Positions 1 to 10,479 of a stretch of 64,000 nucleotides of DNA are shown one piece after another; within the stretch, counting starts at the first letter, position 1, and every line of letters begins with the position of its first letter. The position numbers and the translations under genes were made by a program. This DNA is from Pinus tabuliformis. Taxonomy: Eukaryota; Streptophyta; Pinopsida; Pinales; Pinaceae. The notes beneath the pieces are model-generated. The model saw only the letters and a program-made list of their open reading frames with translations, ran no database searches and was not told the origin of the DNA. Location: contig CM062815.1 in the NCBI GenBank assembly GCA_031772625.1, positions 917,630,979 through 917,694,978 on the forward strand, written 5' to 3'.

Positions 1-159
1 ATATATATATATATCTATAATTTATTACAAAACTCATTCACGTGGTTATTATATCCGTGAGTGGATGTAAATGAATGGAGTAGGAGGAGGAGCAGGAGCA
101 GGAGCAGGAGGAATAAGGAGACCAACTTTCATTAAAACTTAAATAGCAATTGTATGTTT

Positions 160-405
160 TCGATATCAGACATCAGAGGCGGGTCGATATCGTACGTTTT
201 TAAATGTGCACCAAACAAAATGTTCGATATTCGATATTGGTATTTTGAATATTAGATTTTTGTTTTTTAAATAGCGGATTTTTTTTTAAATATAATTTTT
301 CTTTTGAAATATCGGAAATTTTTTATCGAGAGCTTTATCGGATATCAGGACTTTTAACGAATATCAGGACTATCGGATATCAAGACTTTTTCATTGAGAC
401 TATTG
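160..405. repeat. GATATC-rich degenerate repeat block
   Basis: Four exact GATATC palindromes (about 162, 186, 341 and 376) and several near matches (ATCGGATATCAGGACTTTT-like units) crowd into about 240 bases. The block is kept in the duplicate at about 41960-42205. I do not recognise the family; it looks like the end of an old degenerate repeat. Confidence 0.45.
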
Positions 406-1899
406 TAAAGGAAGGGAGGAGGTGAGATGAAGTGGGGACCACTTGGAGTGGATCTCCTCCAAAATAAACTACAAATCTTTGTTTATAAAAAAACCTACAA
501 AATGAACTACAACCGCTTTACAATTTTGAAATTTCAGGTCTCGTAATTTCTTTTATAGATGGGAATTGGAATAAATTACCGAGATCCTGAAAACACTTAA
601 GTTTAATTTTTCTACAGTTTTTCTAGGGCATTTTGTAGGACCATTAGTGAAAAATAAAAAAATTAGTAAAAATTAACTAGAAATTAATATTTACAATGAA
701 TTACTAATTTATTTACAAAAATTAAAATAATATACATTTTGTACATTTTTTAACCCAAAAGGTAAAAATTATGGAACTTCGGATGAGAACCCTTTGCAAG
801 TCGTGTAACCAAATGAGGCGAAACAAGTACTGATGGAGAGCCAGCGAAAAGTTGAACTTAATGAAGCAATCAAAATAGAAATATGAGGAAAATAAAATAA
901 AAAAATGGAAAAATTATAGGAAACTTAACCACAAGAAAATATCGAAAAGGTGATTTAACCAAAAATTTATGGAAATGGTCCCCATTATTTGAAATAAATA
1001 AGTCAAAAAAGGGGGTGTTGAGTTTTCACTACAACACTCCCAAATCCATGAAGTGGATTGATAAATTAAATAGTTCAATCCGCAAATATGATGGTGGTTG
1101 TTACCTCAAACTTTCGTCTCCCATATCAGTAGGTTATATTAAGAGAAGAAGAGATGATAATGCCATAAGAACTAGACCCACCAAAAAAACGATGAGAAAT
1201 AGAGTACATTTTTGGTAGTGTCCCAAGTATGAGTCACTAATAAATGCCCCATGAAGAGAAACTAATATAAAGGATTCCAGCCCACATGATCACATTATTT
1301 TCTACCTATGCATTACACTAATGAAGCACTCTTGTCAAGAAGGATATCACATTTACACCCACCACAAAAAATGAAATAGTCGCTAGCCTTTAGTTTATTA
1401 ATATTAATATTCCATACCTCCAGCCACCAGTCTAGGCTTTGACAGTTGGCTTGCCAAATATATCAATAGTATTGCCTTGAGTATACTTAATATCATTTTG
1501 TTTCTCTTATGGAGCACTCAAATCATTCCTTTTGTGCTTCTTTGTACTTAGATTGAGATGATTACTAAGGAGTTGAGAATACCCAAATAATGTACTAAGA
1601 AGATGATAATACCCAAATAAAGTTCAAGAAGAGAAAGAAGTTTGTATATTTTTGAGAAAATATAAAGAAGTAAAAAAAACATTTGCCTAGGTAATTTTGT
1701 GCTACAGCAGGGGGTGGTGCCTACGATGTTCTAGCTTTACTAACCATGTGGCATTCCTAGTGACTAAGGACTTCATTGATTGGACCAATGCGGATGGGGA
1801 GAATTTGATATAACACTAGCTCACATTCTGTTATAGCTCAGTTGATGGCCTTAAGTTCCTTTCTAACAAATGTCTAGCTGAAGGTTAGATGGATATCTT

Positions 1900-3300
1900 T
1901 AGAAGGAAACAAAAAAAATTGTGGGAGTTGTTCCTTATTAAGGCCTCTCTATTGTTGCATATTTTTTCCCTTTCATCAAGTCTTTATTTAGATTCTTCAA
2001 ATTCCATTTAGATTGGGTTAGATCCAACATAGTTGTGTTGACCACATTGGTTCTGATGATGATCCATTGAATCCCCTCCCACAACTTGGCACATTTATTA
2101 CTACCTGAATTTAAGTTTAAGTCTACACTAGGTGTAGCTTTTCTCCATACACTAACCAAGGCTTGTCACTTCATCACCTCTCATCGATAAAGATTAGAAA
2201 TGTCTAGTGGTTTCTCATCATAACCTACCTGATATTCTTCAGTATTTCTTAGGCTTTCCTTTACCTCATGCTATTAAACCTTTTCAATGTCTATTTTCAT
2301 TGAAGTTCTTGCACCTCTTTGTGACCAAGATAAACATGATGAAAGTGGTTGTAAAGTATTCCTAGGTCTCACTTCAAGCTCTCAAATGTTATAAGAGAAT
2401 GTGTGTGGAATTCCCTTAGTCTGGTGGTTTCTCATCAAAACATGCTTGATATTCTTTAATATTTCTTAGGCTTTCTTGTACCTCATGCTATTGAACCTTT
2501 GCGATGTTATTTTCACTTAATTTCTTTAACCTCTTTATGACCAAGATGAACATGATGCAACTGGTTCTTAAGTATCCCTAGGGCTCACTTCATGCTCTCA
2601 AATGTTATAAGAGATAGTGGTGGAATTCCTTTAGTCTTGCTAAGTCATCCTCCTACAAATTCAATTATTCTATAATTGTGGATAGATCTTGTTGGTGTTG
2701 ATAAATGACCTCTTGTATCCTATTGTTCTATGCTTCTTCTAGTTCCTTTTCCCACTACATTATTTCCTCTTTGAGGGAAATGAGTTGTTGGCCACGGGTA
2801 TCCTGAATTAGTTTCAATCTACCTTTTGTGCTCTTGGTTCAAAACAATAAACTTTCATTTAATTTCCTCCCCTTGTGAAGTCTTTAATTACTTTATTCAT
2901 TCTTCCAAGAATTCCCCATAAATGTCCTATTATTTTATCTCAACAATTATTTCTTCAACCAAAGAGGAATTTTCTTAAGTGAATGGTCCTAAAGATAAAG
3001 CCATAATGATGTACTTCTCTTTGGGAGCAAGGATGACAAGGGGAACATGGATACTTTGTTTACCTCTGATACGTTTGTGGAGGCATAATTTATCCTCCAC
3101 TTATTTGACCTCCTTACAATGCTCTCCTACTACTCCGAGTAAATTTACTCTCCAAGGGATTCAACTCCTCTACTTCCATCATCCACAATTTCAATTAAAA
3201 ATTAATTGGTGTGTACACCCATTATTATTATTGGTGTGATTGGAATAAGGGTACTAATATCACCTTTGAAATTGTTTCCTTCTTGTTGTTCACTCTGGTA
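1900..3300 (-). pseudogene. Degenerate minus-strand coding relic with coiled-coil character
   Basis: Read on the minus strand, 2990-2600 gives a Glu/Gln/Lys-rich heptad-like translation broken by stops and frame changes, and the duplicate at about 44700-44440 gives a similar one with different breaks. Farther along, at 3235-2930 and 3545-3390, two related short peptide blocks repeat about 330 bp apart. No start, complete frame or named domain can be defined. It could be the remains of a retrotransposon accessory or gag-like gene. The coiled-coil character recalls the accessory genes of elements C and F, but I cannot show homology. Confidence 0.3.
2200..2640. repeat. 216-bp tandem duplication (two units)
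   Basis: The segment containing GACCAAGATAAACATGATG at 2323 recurs 216 bp later at 2539, with the following stretch through GTTATAAGAGA repeated as well. The same two units with the same 216-bp period are present at 44128 and 44344, so the tandem duplication is older than the large segmental duplication. 216 is a multiple of three, so it could have been in frame in the ancestral minus-strand coding relic. Confidence 0.75.
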
Positions 3301-3725
3301 TAATTTCTCAAGAGCTTCATCTTTTTCTAACCTATTGCACTCCTTTTATTTTCACTTTCTTCCTTTTTTATTATGTATTTTATGAAGCAATTTCTTCTAG
3401 TTTTGGGGGATGTCCATTTTCCTCCACTTCTTTGACATTATAACAATTATTTTCTTCCACTTAGATTAAAATTACTCTTTAATGTATGCCACTCCTCTAC
3501 TTCCATCATCAATAAGTTTAATTTCAAAATTAATTGGTGTATGTACCCCAACGTGTTGAAATTCGACGATTGAGGTAGAAATTCACTCCTCATACTCTAG
3601 AGACCCTACTAGCCCTTGGAAGAATTTAATTTACTCGAGGAAAAATATTATTTTGAATATGAAAACCATAACTAAAAAAAATTACAAGTTGGTATTGTCA
3701 AGGAAATTAGACCTCCTGGACCTCA

Positions 3726-3733
3726 TATAAATA
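3726..3733 (+). promoter_or_regulatory. TATA box of E1 5' LTR
   Basis: TATAAATA about 172 bases into the LTR, followed by AGACTTCATGTCACATCACTT. The same motif is at 45547-45554 in E2 and at 38524-38531 in the truncated 3' LTR. Confidence 0.6.
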
Positions 3734-3865
3734 GACTTCATGTCACATCACTTGGAGATATCATTATCACATTGCATATTTTCATGTTTGGCTCGTACAA
3801 ATATGAAATTTTGGGTATGATTTCACGCGTGAAAGTAGCGGAGAGAGGGAATTTTTTTATCAAAT

Positions 3866-4318
3866 TTGACTTTTGTTTCAAGCCTTTGACCATCGTTAAC
3901 TTTTTGGATTTTGGGCATGGTTTGACTTGGTTTGACTTGGGATTTGGGGTTTGTTTTGGAGGCTGAATTCAGAAGTAAGGAGGACAAATTTTGCTGGGCA
4001 CTTTCACCACATTTGATCACAAACTTGAGGCAACCTTTGACCGCAAGTTTGACTTTGACATTGATTGATTTTGAGGAAAAATTTTTGGATTGTTTTGATT
4101 GATATTGACTGAGATAAGGAGGCCGAGTTTTCTGATACCTTGACTGAACCTTTTGGAGGTTGATTTGACCATTGACTAATAGTGGTTATGGCTATTATTG
4201 TTACTGTTAACTTTGACCAAAATTTGTAGATTTTATCTTTGACCAAAGTTTACTTTTTGGGCTCATATTTGAATGAATAGTGGATGGTGAATTTGTCTAT
4301 TCAAAGCTTTGACCTTTG
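3866..4318 (+). promoter_or_regulatory. Cluster of 14 TTGAC (W-box-like) motifs in the E LTR
   Basis: TTGAC occurs at 3866, 3886, 3922, 3932, 4037, 4049, 4055, 4105, 4140, 4165, 4172, 4213, 4239 and 4309, all on the + strand. Thirteen are followed by C or T, the W-box core bound by plant WRKY factors. The cluster lies 3' of the TATA box, so it would be in the transcribed part of the LTR. The E2 LTR and the E1 3' LTR fragment have similar clusters. It may be a regulatory array or only a cryptic simple repeat of TTTGAC. Confidence 0.5.
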
Positions 4319-4612
4319 ATTTATTATTGATGTACTTGAACATTGTATATTTCTACTTAAAATTTGATGACAATCTAATATAAGAAGAATTTGGAAAGGG
4401 TTTTCTACCTTGTGGGGCGTTTCCCTAGTATTTAACCAAATTACAATGTCTTTATTGTTCTTGGTTGTGTTATATTATGCATTTGAGTTATTTTTATATC
4501 TACAATGGCTTATTGTTATTATAAGATTGAAATTATATTGGAAATTTATTGCTAATTGAAGAAGAATTGGTATAAGTGATTGTGCTAAGAATAGAACACT
4601 GGAAAATTAACA

Positions 4613-4629
4613 TGGTATCAAAGTTGAGG
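4613..4629 (+). other. E1 primer-binding site (initiator Met tRNA type)
   Basis: TGGTATCAAAGTTGAGG directly follows the LTR. The first eight bases match the TGGTATCAGAGC site that is complementary to the 3' end of plant initiator methionine tRNA and typical of copia elements; the next bases have drifted. Confidence 0.7.
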
Positions 4630-4707
4630 TGAAGACAAGACTAAGGAGATAAGAACAATCACCTTTGAAGGAATCAAATTTGAAGGATCCTATTTTACTT
4701 GGTCAAT

Positions 4708-6053
4708 ATGTCTACCTCATACTTCAAGATTGAAGAGAGGTTGAATGACTCATCTAACTATGAAGTGTGGAGAACTAGGTTAGTTGTGACTTTGGATGAA
4801 AATGATGTCATGGAATATGTTGAAGGAAAGGTACTTCAGCCTCCAAATAATTCTTCTGCTACTATCAAGGCCAATTAAAAGAAAGGTGAGATCAAAGCTA
4901 ACAAGATTATTATTGATTCATTGAGAAATAATTTGATTATTTATATTTCAATGTTAAATCATTCCATGGAAATGTATGATAAATTGATTGGGATGTACAA
5001 ATTAAACAACTTGAGCCATATTCTTTATTTGAAGAATCAACTCAAGGACATCAAGATGAATAAGGGAGAGACTATGGATTCCTACTCCATGAGGATATCC
5101 CAACTCAAAGATCAATTTTTGTCTATTGGAGAATTTACTTTTGATAGAGAGCTAATAATAATTGCACTTAGAGGTATTACACCTATTTTGGTGACATTTA
5201 TTACAACCAAAATCAACGATGATAGGTTCATGACATTTGATGAGTTCATTGACAAGTGCACTCAAGATGATACTAGGATGATTTCGAGAGGGAGGATTCA
5301 AAATAACGAAGAAGGAGAACCCTTTGAATTTGTTTCTCAAGCTATGAAGAAGGAAGAAAGAGGAGGACCATCTAACTCAAGAAAGCCTGCTCCAGAGTCC
5401 AGGGATTCCAATATAATATTTAAAAGGGATAAAATTGAATACTTCAATTTCCACAAGCATGGTCAGTATGCCCTAGAGTGTCTAGAAACAAGAAGAGATC
5501 TAGAGTCCAACCAAAACAACAATCAAGGCTTCAAATACTATAGGTCAAATGATAGAATAAGGAGAGGTGCACTTGCTGATCATGAAGAAGACCACTTTCC
5601 TCAAAAGATAACAAGGAATTCAAGGTATGAAAATAATGCAACTGTTACTCAATCTAAATATTTTATTATTTCTGCTCTTTCTAGTTCCTCTCGTCCAGAT
5701 TTGTTTGATAGTTGGTTGGTTGATAGTGGGGCCTATAGACATTTCACTCGGTATCATGAAGTCCTCTCAAACCGGGTTGAGAGGGAGACAAATTTGAATA
5801 TCATTATAGGAGACAATTTTACTGATCATGTGAAGGGATTTGGTTATGTTTCACTTCATTTAGACTATGGAGAAGCTATACATCTACGTGATGCTCTGCA
5901 TGTTCTGGGATTGAAGAAGAATATGGTATCTATATTTGCCTTGGAGGAAAAAGAAATGAGGGTTTCCTTCATAAGAGGAAAGCTCATCACTTGGTGTATA
6001 AAATCTCGCATGAGAGATGCATTGACTTTGGGATCAAGAGGGAGACAAATTTG
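4708..6053 (+). pseudogene. E1 gag and protease region
   Basis: The likely start is the ATG at 4708, giving MSTSYFKIEE. The UBN2-type copia gag core follows, with a conserved stretch around MKMNKGET-like residues near 5060. A stop at about 4875 breaks the frame where E2 has a tyrosine codon. The gag CCHC knuckle near 5430-5485 is damaged: the two first cysteines are replaced by Tyr and Phe, while His and the last Cys remain. The aspartic protease motif is present as LVDSGA at about 5716-5733. Near 6050 the reading frame ends inside a 257-bp tandem duplication of the post-protease segment. Function is lost. Confidence 0.85.
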
Positions 6054-6298
6054 AAAATCATTCTTGGAGACAATTCTACTTATCATGTGAAGGGCTTTGG
6101 TTATATTTCACTTAATTTGGACTATGGGAAAAATATACATCTACATGATGTTTTGTATGTTATTCTATTGAAGAAGAATATGGTGTCTATATTTTCCTTG
6201 GAGGAAAAGGGAATGAGGGTTTTCTTCATAAGAGGAAAGGTCATCACTTGGCCTACAGAATCTCTCATGAGAGATGCATTTACTTTGGGATCAAGAAC
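5785..6298 (+). repeat. 257-bp tandem duplication inside E1 pol
   Basis: The segment starting GAGACAAATTTGAA at 5785 is repeated at 6042 with the same internal order, up to GATGCATT...GGGATCAAGA. The period of 257 is not a multiple of three, so it causes a frameshift. E2 has the same duplication with the same period (47602 and 47859), so the lesion predates the split of the two copies. Confidence 0.85.
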
Positions 6299-7278
6299 TA
6301 AAGGGATCTATAAGGTCCATGGAAGACCAATCCAAGCATTGGTTCATGATAGTAATCATCAATTTGAGCTATGGCACTGAAGATTCACTCACCTACACTA
6401 TGATGCCATATCTAAGGTGAGGATGATAGTTTCTAGAATGCCTAAGGTATTTTTCTAGGTTGTGTTAGTGGAAATAAGACAAAGAAGTTATTCCTTTCTA
6501 TCAAGAGCAGGACTAGTGTAATTCTTCAACTCATTCATTTTGATCCCACATCAGTGACTTCTATTGGTGATAATTGTACTATATAATCTTTGTGGATGAA
6601 TTTTCCTGTAAAACTTGGATATTCTTCTTAAAGCACAAAGATGAGGCATTTGATATGTTCAAAGACTTCAAGGTGCTGATAGAAAATAAAATAAGGAAAA
6701 TAATCAAAGTATTCGGGTTTGATAATGGGGGAGAATTCATTTCTAATGAGTTCATTGATTTTTTCAAGAAATATGGAATCAAGGAGACTATTGTGCCTTA
6801 TAATGCTCAACAAAATGGAGTAGTTGAAAGAAAGAATAGGACTATCATAGAAGTTTCCCAAAGCCATGCTTTATGATCAAAAGTTGTTAAAGTTTCTATG
6901 GGGTTAAGCTGCAAATACCAATGTCTATGTTCAAAAAAAGACTCCACATCAAGCCTTGGGTGATAGGATTCCATAAGATTTTTTCACAGGTGTTAACATC
7001 AATGTTGGTATCTTGAAAATATTTGGTTTGCCCGACTACTTTCATGTGCCGAAGGAAAAAAGGAACAAGTTGGAAGCTACTAGAAAGAAACGTACATTTA
7101 TTGGATATTGTTAAAATTCAAATTCTTATAGAATATATGTACTTGGTCAAAGGAATATAGAGTTTAGCAAGGATGTGACATTGGACAAAGATGTTTCCCT
7201 TGGAAAAGCAAGGGATACTCCTCCCCCTACCAATGTTGAAAACAAGGATCGTTACATGGATATTCTAGAATTCCCTGG
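6054..7278 (+). pseudogene. E1 integrase region (interrupted by A)
   Basis: The GAG-pre-integrase segment ends near 6366 with a stop in ELWH(stop)RFTHLHY. The integrase core follows: first Asp in FVDEF near 6590, second Asp in FDNGGEF at 6721-6723, and the Glu in NGVVERKNR at 6836-6838, so the DDE triad is still readable. Downstream to 7278 the translation continues as the C-terminal copia integrase/linker region, with stops and a short segment absent from E2. The 3' boundary is the insertion site of element A in target CCTGG. Confidence 0.85.
7274..7278. other. Target-site duplication of A, left (CCTGG)
   Basis: CCTGG here and again at 23700-23704 flank element A. E2 has the uninterrupted site, reading CCTAG, at 49049-49053. 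Confidence 0.9.
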
Positions 7279-8295
7279 TGTTATAGCACCATTTACCACT
7301 CTTGGTGTATATGATGCTTTATTTATGGCCTAGGGAAACCCCTCCTTCCCGACTTGGTCCAAATATATAAAAAAAAAAAAAAAGTAAAAATTAAAAAAAT
7401 TAAAAAAATTAAAAAAAAATATTCCTTGTACGCTACTTTGCCCTGAGCTAAAAGCATGTACACGCGGGTCAGTCAATACCCAACCCGCATATATGTATTC
7501 AAACACTTCAAAAGTTAAATTTGCTTAATTTTGGTGGATTTTACGGGTTTTAATTGTTGACTACCTCCTATTGCCCAAGGCCCAACTGTTTCCCAACTAA
7601 AAAACTAATTGGGAGAGGCATAAATAGACCTCTATGGGAAGGCCTTAAGGAGGAGGAGAAGAGATAGAGTTATTATACTGAGATTATCGCTAACTGAGTC
7701 TGATGAATCCCTGTGCCTCATGCACTTCCTCAAGTTTCAGGAAACCCGTGTTTCCTTGATTATAGATATCCTTCCTTTTGCTTGAGATATCATGGTGTTG
7801 GTGATGGAAGAAGATTGTTGAAGGCTGGGATAGGATGAATCCGGAGGATGGTTCTGCTTCGAGCCAGAGAAAGACTCAGGTGAATTCTCTCCATGTTATT
7901 TATAGTTTACTGCAATAAAAGAAATTTTTTCTTGTTTCCGAAATTAACTATGTCTATGCATCAAATTATGTTTTAATTCATATATGAATGTCATTGGGAT
8001 GTATGATCAATCATTTGTTTATATGATATAAAGCCAATTTCTTGAATATGCTCTACATATATACTGCTATGTATGTTCGAATTGAATGATTTTTAGGTTT
8101 GAAGAACATTGGGAGTTGTAGAGGGTCTGAACCCTGCAGGACTTACTCGAATGAAGGAAATTTGGGTACGGTCATTCTTACATAGTTTGATAGTATAAGA
8201 ATTTTTCCTAAGCTATTTGATTATTTCCTATTGTAGTTTGCATATGCTCTGTTGGGGTTCTAACCCAAAGACCTAGGGTGCTTTCACCTGAAACA
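7279..8295 (+). repeat. A 5' LTR
   Basis: It starts TGTTATAGCACC and ends ACCTGAAACA. The partner LTR is at 22718-23699. It has an A-rich expansion near 7371-7418 that is absent from the 3' LTR, which explains its greater length. The TATA region here reads CATAAATA at 7619-7626 and TATAAATA in the 3' LTR, suggesting a C-for-T change in this copy. Confidence 0.9.
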
Positions 8296-8299
8296 TAAT

Positions 8300-8317
8300 T
8301 GGTGACTCCACTAGGGA
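8300..8317 (+). other. A primer-binding site
   Basis: TGGTGACTCCACTAGGGA lies four bases after the LTR. The B1 site (13133-13150) and B2 site (62123-62140) are nearly identical. It is not the initiator-Met type; it resembles primer sites reported for Ogre/Tat-like gypsy elements (tRNA-Arg), but I have not matched it to a tRNA. Confidence 0.65.
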
Positions 8318-10479
8318 TAATAATCATGTTATTGCTAGTTTGGGTTGTTCATTCTCAATCAGGGCTCAGTGTTTGGTGTGCTTGTGGTTAAGTCTTATTT
8401 GGTCTACTAGAGTCCCAAGCCTCAGGTTTGATCCTTGGGATTAGACTTTGTTTTTTGTTTTTTTCTTGCAAAGACTTGTATAAGCTCTTTACTTTGTTTA
8501 CAGTCACGTATACATGCTTGTTTATATAAAGTGAACTCATGTATACCTGAGTTTCCTGTGTCAAGAGCGCATGTGCATGCCCCTGTGTTTGCACACAGTC
8601 GTGTATCCAAATTTTTGCATTGTTTTTCAAATCTTTCAGACCAGATAGATTTGTTGCCTAGTCATTTCAGTCTCTATGTGGTCAATTGTCATCTGAAGAA
8701 TTTAATTATTCTGTAAGATTACTGTTTCGAAGTCTCTTCCTCATTGAAAATATTTGTCATAGGTTTTCTTCTTTAGCAAGTTTGTAATTTGTGTTTTGGC
8801 ACACAAGACTTCGTCCTAAAGTTCTTGATTGTTCTAGTCCTCTAGAACACGAGATTGTTTTCAGTTTCAGTGTCAAGCCTAGATTTCAAATCTAATTGCT
8901 TTTCTCTCCTTTGTTTTTTGGCCTCATAGATTTTCTTGCTTTTTGAAAGTCTTTTTGACAGATTTGGAAGTATTTCTTTCCTGCCTTCTTGGTCAGTTTT
9001 TCAAACTCTTTGCTGCTATTTTGGGTTGTTTTGTACAAGCTGAAGTCTTTTTTCTCAACTTTTCATTCATTTTCGAGTTTGTAACTTGCAAATAATCCTT
9101 GTGCTGTTTTTTCGATCTTTTTAGTTTTAGTAGCATTTTGGTGATTTCAAAAAGTTGTTTTGGTTGCTTCTTTAAAAAAGAAAAAATCTCAAAAAACTTT
9201 GTTTTTGTTTTTCTTTTGCCAAGTTTGGTTTATGGTTTCTTTTTGTTGTTGAAAGTGAATTGCGATCTTTTACAATTTGTCCTTCTTGTTTGGAGAGAAT
9301 TTTGTGTTCAAAATTTGTATCCTCTTCAGTAATTAAGTTGGCTCATTGTTAGTTATAAACAATTGCTTTTTCTTTCTGAGTGTTATTTAAGATCTTGCAT
9401 CTCCATTATATCTTGCATTAGGGTAGTTTGCATTGTTAGAGAATTCATAGTCTTTTATTTTTTGGGTGTGTGAAGTGTGTTTCAAGAAAAGAAGAGAAAA
9501 AGTAGTTTGCTTTGTAGAAGTTTTGTAGAACCCGTATAGAGATCTCTTTTCATCGAAGAAAAAATGGTCGCATTCATGTAGTTAGTTTTTCATTCATTTC
9601 TATTGCATCATACAAACATCATTGGTTTCACTCCCATCTTTATCCTTGAATTAAAGAATAGCCATTAAAATCAAGTGATTAATTAAAATAAACTAGAACT
9701 TTTATGTTTTCATCAGAATACACCAACAAGTTTAGGTTTATTAGGGCATTGGATTAGGCGAGAGGAAAGTTAACACTCCAAGGCCACTCAAAATTACAAA
9801 ACATAGAAGTTTGATTAATGAGTGAAATCCAATAGTGTTAGGGAGACCAGGAAATCTCCATAGCTGGGAGTAAAGCATGAGAGAGAGTGAAGATAAGGAT
9901 GAGAGATACCCCTCTCTTACTTGTCAGATCCCGCCTCATGACTGTTTCGCCCGGCTTCTGATACGAGTTAGTGACCATGATTGCCTATCCTAAGGATCAC
10001 ACAGGTGGCTGTGGAGGGGAATCCTGTGGCAACTAATGCCGCCATTGTATCATGTTCAACAGTACTTCTGGAGGGTACCCTTGCGAAGCTTGGGTGCTTG
10101 CACTAGCAAAACCTATTGTTTGAAGGTTAGCGTAACTGCCTTTGATACCTTTGCTAGTAGACTTGGGGTATAATTACCCTAGTTTATTTTTGAAAGGCCC
10201 TTGTTATTAACATTCTTGTATTTTGGTGTTTGGTCCTAATCACCCGAAGCGGAAATACTCGAGATTTGTTTGATTGTTGATATCTTTAGGGACTTTTAGT
10301 GAGTTTTCATTGCTCCTAGTTAGCCTAGCTTTATAATTTTTTGAGTCTTTAAGTAGATCTTTTAAATAATTCAAAGTGGTTGATCGACCATCTCGACAAT
10401 ATAGGAGACTTCCTGGGCTATCACCTACGAGTCCTGAGCCTTCTCCTAGAAGGCGTAGGAGCAATTCTACCAGTGGCAG
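8318..10479 (+). other. A untranslated leader
   Basis: About 2.1 kb between the primer site and gag with no recognisable coding. It is strongly T-rich and pyrimidine-rich on the + strand at 8430-9350, then A-rich. The part at 9840-10200 is less skewed and lies where B1 and B2 also have a more complex leader segment ahead of gag. Short open frames here are not convincing genes. Confidence 0.6.

Larger units (their letters stand above)
13..3553. repeat. Left arm of direct segmental duplication, copy 1
   Basis: This stretch recurs in the same orientation at 40606-45359, where it is interrupted by a DNA transposon. Shared landmarks in the same order are the GATATC-rich block, the block around 1015-1218 (42830-43020 in copy 2), a 216-bp tandem duplication and the junction with the E LTR. 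It is not an LTR of E, because it lies outside the E termini. It holds no intact gene. The first 14 bases of the window are an AT dinucleotide run, and 85-115 is a short GGAGCA-type microsatellite that is longer here than in copy 2. The left boundary of the duplication is at or beyond the window edge. Confidence 0.85.
3554..4612 (+). repeat. E1 5' LTR
   Basis: It starts TGTTGAAA and ends AATTAACA, directly followed by TGGTATCA. It matches the E2 LTR (45360-46430) along its length and the truncated E1 3' LTR. A TATA-like box TATAAATA is at 3726-3733 and is kept in all three LTR copies. From 3866 to 4313 it carries 14 TTGAC motifs on one strand. The base before the LTR belongs to ...CCCCAACG, the same as before E2, so both copies sit in the same ancestral site. 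Confidence 0.88.

Noticed and set aside
8435-9332. Two Phe/Leu/Ser-rich + strand frames of 93 and 77 codons (8435-8716 and 9099-9332), possible membrane peptides
   Set aside because: They lie in the T-rich leader of A; the composition alone gives hydrophobic translations.
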